Shown here: positions 33,725 to 47,000 of the stretch, in pieces
Layout: each line of letters starts with the position of its first letter
Numbering within the stretch: position 1 is the first letter of the stretch
From: Piscicola geometra
Lineage: Eukaryota; Annelida; Clitellata; Hirudinida; Piscicolidae
Length of the DNA stretch: 64,000 bases
Reading direction: 5' to 3'
NCBI GenBank assembly: GCA_943735955.1
Contig: OX030955.1
Span: 14,489,583 to 14,553,582, forward strand
Program-made: the position numbers and the translations under genes
Notes under the pieces: generated by a model
The model's input: the letters and a program-made list of their open reading frames with translations, nothing else
Told to the model about the DNA's origin: nothing
Databases searched by the model: none

Positions 33725-34184
33725 GAATAAATAAAATAGTAAAAAGTTGAAAAGTTTCAAAGAATTCACAAATGGAGGCTATTTTGCTTGAAAGGCGGAA
33801 GAGAAGAAGAAAATATTTCTAGATAAATAAATCAATGAAGGAGAAAATGAATAATAATAATAATAATAATAATAAAATGAAGTAACTACGTGAGTCAATC
33901 GATATATTCTCCACAATGGCTTGGCATAGCACACTATAATAACAAGAGGAAAGAGAGAATTAATACTTTTAAATAATAAAAAATGTATGAAAGTTTCATT
34001 AAACTCATAACAAAGGCTTAAAATCTTAATATACATTTATTACGTGTGTTGTTAGCACGCTTCATTTCCATAATTCCGTGATCAGGAAATTATGCATTTA
34101 TGAATTATCGATCGATCATTTGCTTTAATAGGTTCTAAGAAAAATTCTATCAAGAAAAATGATTTAAAACTAGTTACTTTTTAA

Positions 34185-36213
34185 GGATCTGTTTCATATT
34201 TCCTCCACAAACAAAGGTTTACGTTGAACGCGGTAATTGTAAACATATACGTATTAATGAAACACAGGGAGAGTTTAGAAGAGGGAGGCGTGGGGATGAT
34301 AATCTTTATATGTTAGGGCGGGTAATTGAAATTGCAAAGGCAAGAGGTGAAAGACTATTGGTAGCGGGCTTAGACTTAGAAAAGGCATATGATAGGGTGA
34401 ACAGAGGTAAATTGTTTGAAGTGTTAGAGAAAATGGGAATGGGTGGAAGAATTTGAAGGGTGTTGAGGGAGGTGTATGAAAATAACAGAGTGAGATTTGT
34501 GTTGGGGGACTTGGAGACAGAATGGGTTACGTGCACAAGTGGAGTTAGACAGGGTTGTCCTTTATCTCCAATCCTCTTCAATTTATACAGTAGGGATGTG
34601 GCAGCGGTCCTGGATAACAATCGAGCCGGGGTAGTGATGAAAGTACATAATCAAATGGGAAGGGAGGATAGAAGGAAAGAGTAGAGGTTTGGAGGAATGC
34701 TTTATGCTGACGACATCCTAGTGACGGCGGAAAATGAAGATAATATGAAAACAGTGTTAGAGGATGTACTGAAGGTGTTAGAGGAATATGGAATGAAACT
34801 GAATGAAGATAAGTCTAAAGTTTTGGAGCTGGTTAGTAATACAGGAATGGAAGGATGTCAAGAATGGGTAATTAGAGGTAGGACCATAAGAAAATGTGAC
34901 GAGGTAAGGTATTTAAGATTAAAGCTTAAAGGGGGAAAAAAGAGGGGATTTATCAATTTGGTGAAATGATGAAAAACGTTGGAAGCTTAACCGGCATGGT
35001 AAAATATGGAGCAAAAAGATCGGGAAGTCGTTTTATCGTGGGCAGGGAGGCATGGAAAAGCTTGATAGTAGGAAAGATAATGTATGGGGTTGCAGCAGTT
35101 GGTTGGTCAGCTAAGGAGAGAAAGAAGTTAGAGGTTTTGCAGACTAAGTTTGGAAGAGGGATATGGGGGGTAGAGACCAGTGTAAGAAATGTCGTAGTAC
35201 ATGGTGAAACAGCCTGGAGTACATTCTGGGAAAGAGAGGCTAAGGTCATGACAGACTTTATGATTAGGACATTAGAGGGGAAAGATATAGTAGGAAGAGT
35301 AGGTAGAGCATGTGTAGAGGAGATAGGTAAGAAATCTAAATGGTGGAGAGGTGTAGCCAACTTAGGAAAAAAATTGGATGTGGAGGTTATGAGCAGAATG
35401 GTACGTGGAGGTAAAGGCGCACGAGCAGGAGTGTTTATGATGGGCGTTTCAGAAAGGGAGGTCGGAGGAATGGGGGAAAGGGAGCTGGTGAAGAGGATCC
35501 AACAAAAGGGAAGGGAGGAATGGGGAAATAAGATACAGGAAAGTGAAAGATTGAGAAGATACCGTGAGGAGAAGTCAGAAAGCAGGAAGTTGGAAAAATA
35601 TGTAGATGGTTCAGATGGAGCGAAAGTTAGGATGATGTGTAGGGGGGATAGCTTGACGGTAAGGAATAATGAAATTGTGCGCTGGAAGTATGAGAAGGAG
35701 GATAGGAAGTGTATTTGTAAGGAGGAAGAGAATGAGATGCACGTTTTGCTGGAGTGTGGGTTGTATGAAGAGTGGAGAGAAGAATGGCTGACGGTTTGGA
35801 GAAGGGAGCGTGGAAAACAGGACCCGATGGAAGGGGTCCTTGGTTACCAGGAGGAGGATCGGAAGATGGAAGAAGTGGTGCAGAGAAGTGTGGGAGCGAT
35901 CTGGAGACAGAGGGAGAGGAGAGAAAGGGGGAGATGAAGAAAAAGATTTGAAGTGTCGAGACAAAGGCACTATAAAGACTACTACTACCATAAACAACAT
36001 CAGCTGAGGGCACTTCTTCTTCATTTTGCAGGCGTAATTTGAAATAGTTTGCCGAAATTTCAATAAAAATTGCCACTTTTTGTAATTTTTAGAGACCAAA
36101 CATAAGCTGATTCAAAAAAATAAAAAAAAGTGCTATCAGCTGTTGTTGTTTATGTTTACAATTACCAAGTTCAACGTAAACCTTTGTTTGTGGCGGAAAT
36201 GTAAAACAGATCC
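34185..36213. mobile_element. TIR element (8-bp TSD) enclosing a LINE
   Basis: Inverted ends of 62 bp (34185-34246 and 36152-36213) start GGATCTGTTT and match at all but a handful of positions, including the shared core CACAAACAAAGGTTTACGTT. An 8-bp direct repeat CTTTTTAA flanks the unit at 34177-34184 and 36214-36221. Between the arms sits a + strand LINE sequence. Either the LINE inserted into a small TIR element, or the TIR element captured the LINE and moved with it. No DNA transposase is present. Confidence 0.85.
34262..36005 (+). mobile_element. Non-LTR retrotransposon, 5'-truncated, reverse transcriptase and C-terminal domain
   Basis: Reverse transcriptase blocks are visible: 'LLVAGLDLEKAYDRVNR' (domain A), 'VRQGCPLSPILFNLYS' (B), 'LYADDILVTAENED' with the catalytic YADD (C), and 'YGMKLNEDKSKVL' (D). 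In-frame stops at 34454 and 34682 and a frame change at 34966 break the frame. From 34966 to 35937 a 323-residue frame continues with 'IVGKIMYGVAAVGWSAKER', then a zinc-knuckle-like C-x-C (CICKEE) with MHVLLEC, and a highly charged end. No endonuclease domain is visible, so the copy is truncated. Its strand is strikingly purine-rich against the AT-rich surroundings. The tail contains GACTACTACTACC. Confidence 0.9.
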
Positions 36214-36278
36214 CTTTTTAAATATAAAAAACTTATTTCACAAATAATGAAGTTTTAAATAAATATTTTGATTCTTTT

Positions 36279-36877
<599 letters not shown>

Positions 36878-39800
36878 CTAATTTCAATATACTTATACGT
36901 ACCCAGTGTTTCTGTAACACTCATTTGCGAAAATGTTCGTTTCAAAGAATGAGTTATTTCACATATTTATATAAATAGTAACAATTATAATCTTTTATTT
37001 TAAAAATTAATTTTGAATATACATATATTTAAAAAGTTGAAATTGTTTATGTAGTTGAGTGAAAAATCACAATATAATAAATTTTTATACATACATTTAT
37101 TAAAAGTACTATTGTTTTAATATTTTATACATTTACAAAAAAAGTGATAATTTTACGAAATAATTTATATATATTTTTATTGTAACCTAAAAGACCAACA
37201 CGCAAAAGCAAATTGACACGACGTATTCTTGCATGAGAAACCATAAGATGAATAAGAAATTCATTTGGAATGCTCCCAAGACTTCTCATTCATACCTCAA
37301 AGCATTTCTGAGCCCGCAAGGAATTGCAATGCACCTGTGAAATCAGAACGCATAAATGGATAATTAGATCGATGAGAATAAAAATGGGCATTGCTTGCGT
37401 AAAAATGGAAGAATATTTATTCAGTGTTTCTTTTTTCTAGGTTTCTACGGTGAAAAGGAAAAATTTACCATGGGTTAGTTGTCTGACAATTTTGATACAA
37501 GATGATTAGCTAGCTCGTTATAATTTATAAAAAGTATAATAAAAATAAAATATTTTTTATTCAATGTCCCTGAAGCTTCTTGATAAATAAACTTAACTGA
37601 TTGAAAACAATAATTCATTGAAGAAGCCAGTACAATAAATTCTCAGTCTTAAAGCTAACAAAATCATTAGTTTGTCTTATTTTATCATTCAGAACCCGGT
37701 TAAAAAGATGATACTGAAAGATAAGCGACTATAGAACATGTTAGTTTTACATTGTTCTCACACGACACATGTTTTTTCTTTTATTTTTTTTATCTCTGAA
37801 TACATGTAATTACGAAATTTTCTATAAACTGATAAATTTGATAGCTAGTATTTAGAATTTTTTTAGAACTGTAAAAAATTGGTTGATCTTGAGGTGTTTA
37901 AGAAAATGTCAAAATGTATTAGAAAAGTTGAAAGCATTTACTTGAGTTAATTTTGTCTCATAGATTCGAGTAAAAACTATTCTTATAACTATTAAGATTG
38001 ATTTTGGAGATCATTAATTAATCTAAAATTAATCTAAAACCTAAATGATGATGCAAGCAACTCGAGGCTGATTCTCAAATGCAGTCGTGGTTTCGACCAG
38101 CATATCATCGTTACATTATTGTTAATGCCTAATTAAATCACTAAGTGAAGTGTTTATTTTGCATCTTGTAAAAATGAAGCATTGAATCTCCACGTGAATG
38201 AATCATTATCGATAAAACAAATGTAAAAATAGAAGCATACAAATATTAATATTAAAATAAAAATACTTATGAGTCTATGAAATTAAAATACGAAATTCAT
38301 AATAGGAATAAAATCCTTAATAATAGGACAATCATTATTAATAACCAAAACTACTATAGGCTATAATTTGGTACTTATATAGTCAATAGCAATAACAAAA
38401 GAGTAACAATATCTATAACATTTCATTGTGCTTCGTGAGTGAGTTCCCACGAATTTTCTACATCGTTATCTACACGTTATAACATAAACAAAATTAATAT
38501 TAAAAGAAAAATATAATCGCTAAAATGAAAAATATTATTTCTGATTATTCCTTTGGGTAGTGAACAATGCAATGTCTACAATATCGTTGATAAGTAGATC
38601 TATTTTCCTATTTTCGTCATTTTTATTAATAATGAAACTTTTATCACTTTTATAATAACTTCTACCTTTCCTACTTGAAAAAATAATATTTTTTAGATTC
38701 TTCATTTCATGTCATGACAAGCTCCACTGCGACACATGCTGACTAGTTTGGAAAAATACAAGCGAGCAGCCAAATGATAACTCTTACAGGGTTTCTTCGG
38801 GGTAAGAGTTGAATGAAGCATGTACAATCAACGTGAAGACTTCTGGATTTAGAAGTTCCCATGGACCGAAAGCAATGATCACATGGGATACTTCCATGTA
38901 TCGTTACCTTTCGTTTTTAATGGCTGTTGGTAGATATATGGAAAAAAGTTTTAATTATTTCAAGATATTTTTTCATGAGAACTACTTTGACCACTACAAC
39001 TGAAGTTTCCGACAACACCCGTCTTAGGAAGATACTTAATTTCTGCTCGTAAAAATATTTGAAGAATTAGGAAATAAAAAGCTGGCCGTTTGTTGAACAA
39101 AATTAATTAAAGAAAATGGCAATGAATAGATCAAAAATTCACAAGCATCCCATACGACAAGAAACCTGAAAATATTTACAAAAAAAAAGAGCAGCCTGAA
39201 AACACTTGGCGCCAACACCTGGATTTGAATAGAAACAGATAGGAAAACGTTAAAGTAGCTGGAGAGACTCATTAATAAGACAGACGCGAGGTGAAGCTGG
39301 TAGGACGCCTATTGCCCAGGTGGAACAACTGACGAAGATGAAGAGTATGCTGTCATGAGTTATGTGATGTTTTAGCGTTCAATTTTGTAGGTAAAAAGAG
39401 TTGGAAAGTTTTTAGATAATTCCATAATTGTGAGAGAAATACATATTTAAGCACATGTATGTTTAATATGGCTCCTAATTTGGTTGCGTCATATAAATAA
39501 ATTAATTTGAGACAGTTTAAAATGTAAAATGAGATTAGCTCAAAAAAGTTAAGTTTTATCTATTTATTAAACCGTTTAATATTAATAATTTTAAACAATA
39601 TATTTTGTTCATTAAAAAACTTTTATGCGTCAAACAATTTGAAATAATTTGAAAACACGTTTAATAAAGTCATAACTTGAGACCCATATCATATTCATCA
39701 ATTCAAATCCTCCTAGTTTATTTAGAGACTTTCTCATTCTTTTCATCTATTCATTCCTGTCATCAAACTTCTCATAGCATTTTTCGAAACACTTCACTAG

Positions 39801-41067
39801 TCAAAATACTGCCTACACAACTTAGCCTTGAAGCTCAGCACTAGTAAGTCTTCACAAATCATTCCAGCTTCAAATAACCCTCATTCACTGAAAAGTGATC
39901 ACCCTCGATATTAGTTTTGTGCGGGTTGATGATTCACACTCATCTTTCTCAGTATCATTTGCATGCTACGTTTCCATTATTTCAAATTAATTATTCTTTC
40001 TATTATTTTAATTTGCATTGTGACCCAAGCGTGCATTCACACACTGATCTTTATGATCGGTTACAAATAAAACTATTCTAGAAAAACAATTAGAATGAAA
40101 AATAGATTGCGAGTCGTGGTTTTTTCGAGCTTATGTATCTTTAAATTAACAAACAAAATGAAAGCAATTTTAAATGAAGTTTTTTTATTGTTTTCTAATA
40201 CATTCTATTTCCATTTCGAAAAAGCGATGCCTCTTGATGGCTTTCGATGAAGTCATTTATTTTTTGGCTTCTTTATAGTCTGTTTCCCTCTTCCTTCATT
40301 TATAATGCTTTTCCTGGCTTAAAACAATATTTGTTTCTTTTTATGTCTGTTTCTTATTCCTAATTTTTACGCATTTTGGCTTTGAAGAAGCTGTTTACAT
40401 GTAAAAGAATACGTTTTAAACTTTTTTGGCTTCTATTTAAGAAAATTAAAGACCGATTTTTGTCTTTTTTTCAAGGCTGTTTAATTTCTTTTGATTTTGT
40501 TTTTCAGATTGCGTTTAGCAAAGATCTCGATTGATTATTACCTCGAGTTCATCGCCTTCAAATAATTTTTTGCACCTCTGTGTTTGATCATTAAAGTCAT
40601 CAGTTTTGAAACGCCCAAAAAAAATTCAGTTTTTTACGTCTTTTTAATTCGAAAAAAGCAATATATAATGATTTTTTGTATTTGAAAGATCAAAATGATT
40701 TTCCAAAATTACGTGAATATAAAATGCGTTTAAACTTAGTCAACTAACTTTTATAAATTTTGTCATCCCACAAATGCATTGCCATCTAACCTTTACATAT
40801 AACATTTCACCTAGTTTTACATGAAGAAGATGATGGTCACATGCAGTATTTGATTAGCTTCCTTTCAAAGAACAGAAAATACTTTCAAAGACTGAGTATG
40901 TGATGGAACTGATGTATGAAAGAGATAACTGAGAAGCTACCTTTGAACAATAATTATAAATTAAAAAGTAATAAAAATGAGTTAATATTAAAATACTTTA
41001 AAACTATAATAAGAAAGTAAAGATTATTGAAGCTATGATAGAAGCAATGTTATTGGATTGAGAGAAG
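36878..41067. other. Long AT-rich intergenic stretch
   Basis: Only weak signals. One 39-nt splice-bounded segment at 37296-37334 on the minus strand could belong to the candidate membrane gene. Short frames (for example 38809-39003) have no recognisable domain. The region ends at the start codon of the cadherin-type gene, so its 3' end should contain that gene's promoter and 5' UTR; no specific promoter motif was recognised. Confidence 0.5.
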
Positions 41068-44040
41068 ATGCCAAAGATGAGTGTGGTGGTGATAGTGATG
41101 ATACTGCGTTTGATTAAGTTTTTTTTCTATGGATTGTTGTTGTCTACTCTTGTAGTCTTGAGCCAGGGAGATTCTGGAGGTGGGTGGGTGGTGTTGATAG
41201 TGATGCTTTTGTTTGTGATGATAATGTTAAAATTGGTAGAGAAGTTTTATACAATGGGAATTTTTAGAGGGAGTTGTATAAAAAAGGTATTGAAAATAGG
41301 GCAGGTATGGGAAGTTTAATAGAGACAACCAAATTTTACGCATGTATGTTACTGGAAATATGTTTAATGTTTAACTTATTTGCACATTAGTTTTAAACAT
41401 CCAAATTAAAAATTTTGAACTTTGAAAAGTTAATTAAATGATGTAAAACATACTTATAATAAATCATTTATATAAATCCACTTCTCAACAGCAGAGGGGA
41501 ACCGGCCTCCCTTTTTCAAGTTGCCTCCGCTGCTCTACATCCAACAGAACGCCCAAATAGGTGGGTTTGATATTTAAATGAAAAAGTCAATAAATAGAAA
41601 ATATCTTTTTACGTCGTTTGAATATAGTCGATTGGTTAGAAAAGCAGTGTTAATTTAAATGGTTCAAAAATGAAAAGCTAACTAAAAAAACAATTTTTTA
41701 AATAATATTTTAAGACTCAAATTTTACCACTACACACTTAAAAACCATCCAGCTTTGCAACTGTATCTTTATTGTACCATTATTTGTCACCAAAATCTTC
41801 AATTACACTACTATCTCAACACCCCAATCATCCTAAACCACAGGAGACCAAATCTTTACTCTACAAGCAGATGACTACGATGATTTCTCTCTTTCATTCA
41901 GCGTGAAAACCGAGAACAGCAGCAACAACCTCTTTACTGTGACGCCAGCAGGACCAAAAAGTGCAGTAGTTTCACTCGCCAGCAAGGTCACTCAAGGCCA
42001 GCAATATAGAGCAGTCTTCGCTGTTTCGGACAGCGTCAATTTTCCTGTGAGTTTCTTTTTGTTGGTAGAACCAGGTCTTTTAATGGAAAAATTTTTCATC
42101 ATGTTCGTTTATTTTCTCATGTTGTTGTCAAATATTTATTTAATCTCACTGCTTTTGTTTTTTATATTATTGTTTCTGTTTATAGTCTTTTTATTGGTTT
42201 AATGTTTATTTTTCTAGTTATTTGTGGATCCATTCTCATAATGCATATCGAGTACATTAACGTTTGTGAGGCAATTGCTAAGCACTGGTGTCATTCATTG
42301 CGTCATCCTCAAAGTCTTTCTACCTTCTTGTCTTTGTCTTGCCATTGTCTTTCTGTCTTTATTGCATGATCATTGAGAAGTTAATAAATAGAACCCTTGT
42401 AAAGTTGCAATCACTGTTGACAATGAAAAGAAGAACATGAACTAGATTTTTAGTTTCTCTGATATATATTTTTAAATCATTAGTATAGTTTCAATGTCTT
42501 AACACACCTTCAAATTAACGCTAAAGCTGTTTATAAGAAAGAATCAAAAAAAATTTGTTTAGTAATGTAGATAATAAATAATTGAAGCTTTGTAGTGAAC
42601 TTTTTTGAATTGAGTAAATGAAATTGGCTAATGAGTCAAAGCATCTGCGAGGCTTCGAAGTTTCTCCACAAGCATTGACACTCAGTTATCTTTGCAGTTT
42701 TTTTGTTTTTTGAATATTTTCTATTTTTTTGTATTTTTTTGTCGTATTATTTTTCATTCTATTGTCAGCATTAACATTATTCAAACATCTTCACCAGCAG
42801 GTTTTTTTTATCATCATTATCATCATCTGAATTATTTTTACCCCTAACTTTAAACTTTCTAATTCCCACCCACATCTTATAGATAGAACAGGCTTGCTTG
42901 GTGATTGTATTATCTTCAACAAACAGCTCTCCAACAATCTCCAACTTGCCCACCACCATAAACATCTCTGAGGTGGGTGTTTAGACCCTCCATTAAATAT
43001 TAATAATATTAATTTTTCCTTTATTGATATTATTCTAAAAATCATCTGATCAATTTATAAATAATGTAATTATTTTGAAAATAGGATCAAATGGTTGAGA
43101 AGTGACCCTTATAATATATTCACAGTCGACAGAGTTAGGCGTGGAGGTATTTAAGGTCGTGGCTTCTGATCCGTCAAGTATGCTGACCTTTCAGTTCGAG
43201 GTAATCACAAGTAGCGGGTAGTAGATTGACACAACACATGTAATATATTATTTAATGCATTTTTTATATATTTAATTATTTTTTTTTCTTACTTTTTCAG
43301 CCACCGTCTTCTCTGTTCAGCGTAGACTCCTTCACGGGTGTGGTACGCTTAACAGAAAGACTAAATTATCACGTGCAACAAAGCTACACACTCAAAGTTG
43401 TCGCTACTGTAAGCTTAATGACCTTTATTAAAAATTTCTTTTTTCGCACGCTATAAAAGATTCAATGGCTTATTATGACCCTATTCAATATAATATAAAT
43501 CAAACTTTTTCCCAAGCAGAACCGGAGAGGAGCATCATCTTCCAAGGATTTGAACATCCAAGTCATCAGTGACAGCAACGTCCCTCCTTACTTTCTCACG
43601 TCTTCTTCTACAGTCTCTCTTCTTGAAAACGCCACTTTAGTTAGTATTTTTGAACAGAAAAAATAGCATGAGAAATGAATTAACTTTGACAAACTCAATC
43701 GTTTTTTTTGGTTTTCAAACGATGTTAGAAACTTTCATCATACTTTCAATATTACTTGTCAGATTAAATGAATCCTGATTTATAAAACGATTATAAAACA
43801 ATTATTTCACTGCAGGGAGCGACGATAGTAAAATTAGAAGCATTTGATGCATTGACTGGTCGGACTTTTGGAGTGGTTTACAAGGTCTTATCAGGTGATT
43901 TAATGGTCACATTAAAGAATAAATGGTGTTTTTTAAAATAGGATAATGAATGAAAAAGGAATTGATAAATGGATGAATTTTCAAATGAAGAAATGCAAGG
44001 ATGTTGCAAAATATTTTGCAAGTTTAATTTTGCAGTTTTT

Positions 44041-44085
<45 letters not shown>

Positions 44086-47000
44086 CTAATAATTTATATA
44101 GCGCCCTTTACTAAGCGAACAAAAGCGCTCAGCCATCACGTCCCAAACAAGTACGTCTTCAGGCCTCGACGGAAAGATATGAGTGACTTAGTTGAAGTTA
44201 AAGAAGAAGGTAAAGAATTCCATAAACGAGGACCACAGTAAGAAAAAGAAAGTTTAGCAAAAGAGTGTTTAACTGGAAAACGAAAAGAACGATTAAAGGT
44301 ACATGATCTTAGACCAGATTTAGGGGGTTTTTTAATTAGATTTTTAAGGTAAATTGGAGCATTACAGTTATGAATTTTAAACATATTTAAACATATTTTA
44401 AAAGTCACTCTAGATCTCAAAGGTAACCAATGTAACAAACGAAGATAAGGAGAAATGTGAGAAAACTTAGGAGCACGAGCAACAAGACGAGCAGCACAAT
44501 TAAAGGTTTTATTTAGAGGAGCTAAAGTAGTATCAGGGAGACCATAGTAAAGAGAGTTGCAATAATCAATCCTGGAGAGAACTAGAGAAGATACAAGAAG
44601 TTGCAAGGTAGGATCATCGAGAAAAGGAAGAAGCTGTTTAATACGACGAATGTGGAAGTAGCAAGATTTAGAGACAGATAGAATTTGAGGAGCTAAAGAC
44701 AAGTTAGAATCAAAAATAAAACCAAGGCTACGAATGGAAGAGGAAGGGTTTAGAGAGAGTGAAGAGGGGGGAGGCAAAACTAAAGAAGGAAGAGATAGTG
44801 AAGACTTTGATTTTTTATTGAAATATATGAGTTCAAATTTGTCCGGATTAAGTTTGAGAAACATAGAAGAAGCCCAAGAGATTATAGTGAATGAATAATT
44901 TCATTTTTAATTTGTTCATTATAATGACAGAGACTAAAATATTCACGAATGGTTTATGTATTTTTTGATGTATTTTTTACAAAATCACGGTTCATCTAAA
45001 AAACTATTTAATAAAAACATCAACGCCTATCGAAACAAACAAATACAGTGACTGAGAATAAAATTAGTTTCACAAATGAAAAAAAAAAATTTCCAATGTT
45101 TTTTTTTATTTAATGTAAACTCACCGACCAAACTGATTTGTTGTTGGCATTTCTGACTTTTTGTTGGTAAAAACCGTTTTCTTCATTACTGTAATTATCT
45201 GAACATAAATATAATTCGTTTCAAACACACTGAACAGACCCACTTGGCCTGGTGAAGGTTGACAGAAGCACAGGTTTGGTGACTCTAGAGAGACGAGTCG
45301 ACTGTTCAGAAAAGATTCTCAACGCTGTTAATTGTAGCTATAGTGTAGTTGTAGAGGTGAGTTCTAGTGTAGAAGCACTTGTCTATAAAGTTTCTAGAAT
45401 CATATTTGAGATCACTTTTTAATGAAATATAATATATTGTACAAATAAAATTTTATTTTTATAATTTAAAAACAATTTTTAAGAATATTAAACACAAAGA
45501 AATCCGCAAAAATAAAAAAATAACTTTCTTCACAAGGCATGCTCTGCACGGACCAAACCCTTGGGTAGCAACTGTAGTGTCACACTGATAAGCATAGGAA
45601 TTATCGACTTTGACAACAATCATTTCTATTTGACGTCAGTATCATACGACTGTTACGTCATTGATCTCATTGATGACATATTAACACAATGTAAACCAGA
45701 AATAGAATTCACGAAAGATGGTGATTTGGTTGGTTTTTTAATATTATATTTCCGCTAACATATCAATATTTTTTTTAACTTGTTTTTTTGCTTTATTCAT
45801 AGTTTCATTGTTTCAGTGTGTATCAAAACGTCCAGCTTCATCCAAACTAATTCATTTTCAAACCATCTTCATTATTATGTTGTTTAAATCCAGAAAAAAG
45901 ATTTTAAAAACTCTTTGAAACTAATAAACACTGACGTGTCATTTGACTGGACAAGAGTCTTTGCCATCGAGTTTTCAAGCTCTTATCAGCTTGTCGTCAA
46001 AGATAGATCACTGCTACAGGCTTTGAATGTGAAGGATGTTACAATGAAGGTGGGCTGATTTCTATGGTTTAAGTCTGTGTATTTTGAGAATCTTTATAAC
46101 TTTGATTAAATAAGCAATGATTTTTTAATGTTTTGAAATTCTAAATTTTTATGTTTATTTAACCTTTTTCTCCATTAGATACAATTGGAATCTTCTAGTG
46201 CAGCAGTGGGAACAGCAGCAAGCGTCAAACCTACAACTGCCACTTTAAAGATACATCTAATGAACATCAAAAATACAAATTCATACAACAACATCACTGT
46301 GTCATTTGAACAAGAACTGTATATAGTTGAGTTGAATGTGGACAATTTCGACTGGAGGCAACCCTTGGCGACCCCACAGGTGCCACTCTAACAGTCGTTA
46401 TTTACCATTTGATTTGAATAATTTTTCTTGAATATTCATTATTTCAACACCATTAAATCCTGGTTGAATAAAATAGTTGAGTTCATACAAAATGTTAATT
46501 ATTTTTTTTTAGTTGAAAAACGTTACTTATATTCTTGGAAAAGTTTCTTACACTCTGATGGGACCCCAGAAAAGCCTGTGAGCTTGCTTATATTGAATCC
46601 AATTTCTTTTTTAGCATACCTAATTAAACTTGTCGATCATCCTTCACAAACCCTCCACCAGCTTCACACTCGACTCTAGCACGGGTCAATTGTACGCGTC
46701 ACAAGAGCTCCATGACGTCATCAAATCGTCACAAGGGCCTATTTCATCCTCTGTCACCACAGCCATTGTAGCCTCAGCTACTTCTACTACTTCTTTTTCG
46801 CCGACTGCTTCCATCTTCACTTTTGTTCTCGTCAAACTTACATCTAGAAAAATCAAATTCTGTGATATTGAAGGTAATGGTGGTGCTGACAACAACATAA
46901 TCCACAGCAATGGTTTTGTCGTTTCCAGACTTGAGACTTTGAATTTGAGACAAGGACAAGCAATCCTGGATCTTGGTGGACTCAATTCATCGGGCAGTGT

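Noticed and set aside
34953..36099. Minus-strand Pro/Ser-rich frames
   Set aside because: Antisense shadows of the purine-rich LINE coding strand.
38809..39003. 64-residue frame
   Set aside because: No domain similarity seen, no compatible partner exon; possible chance frame.
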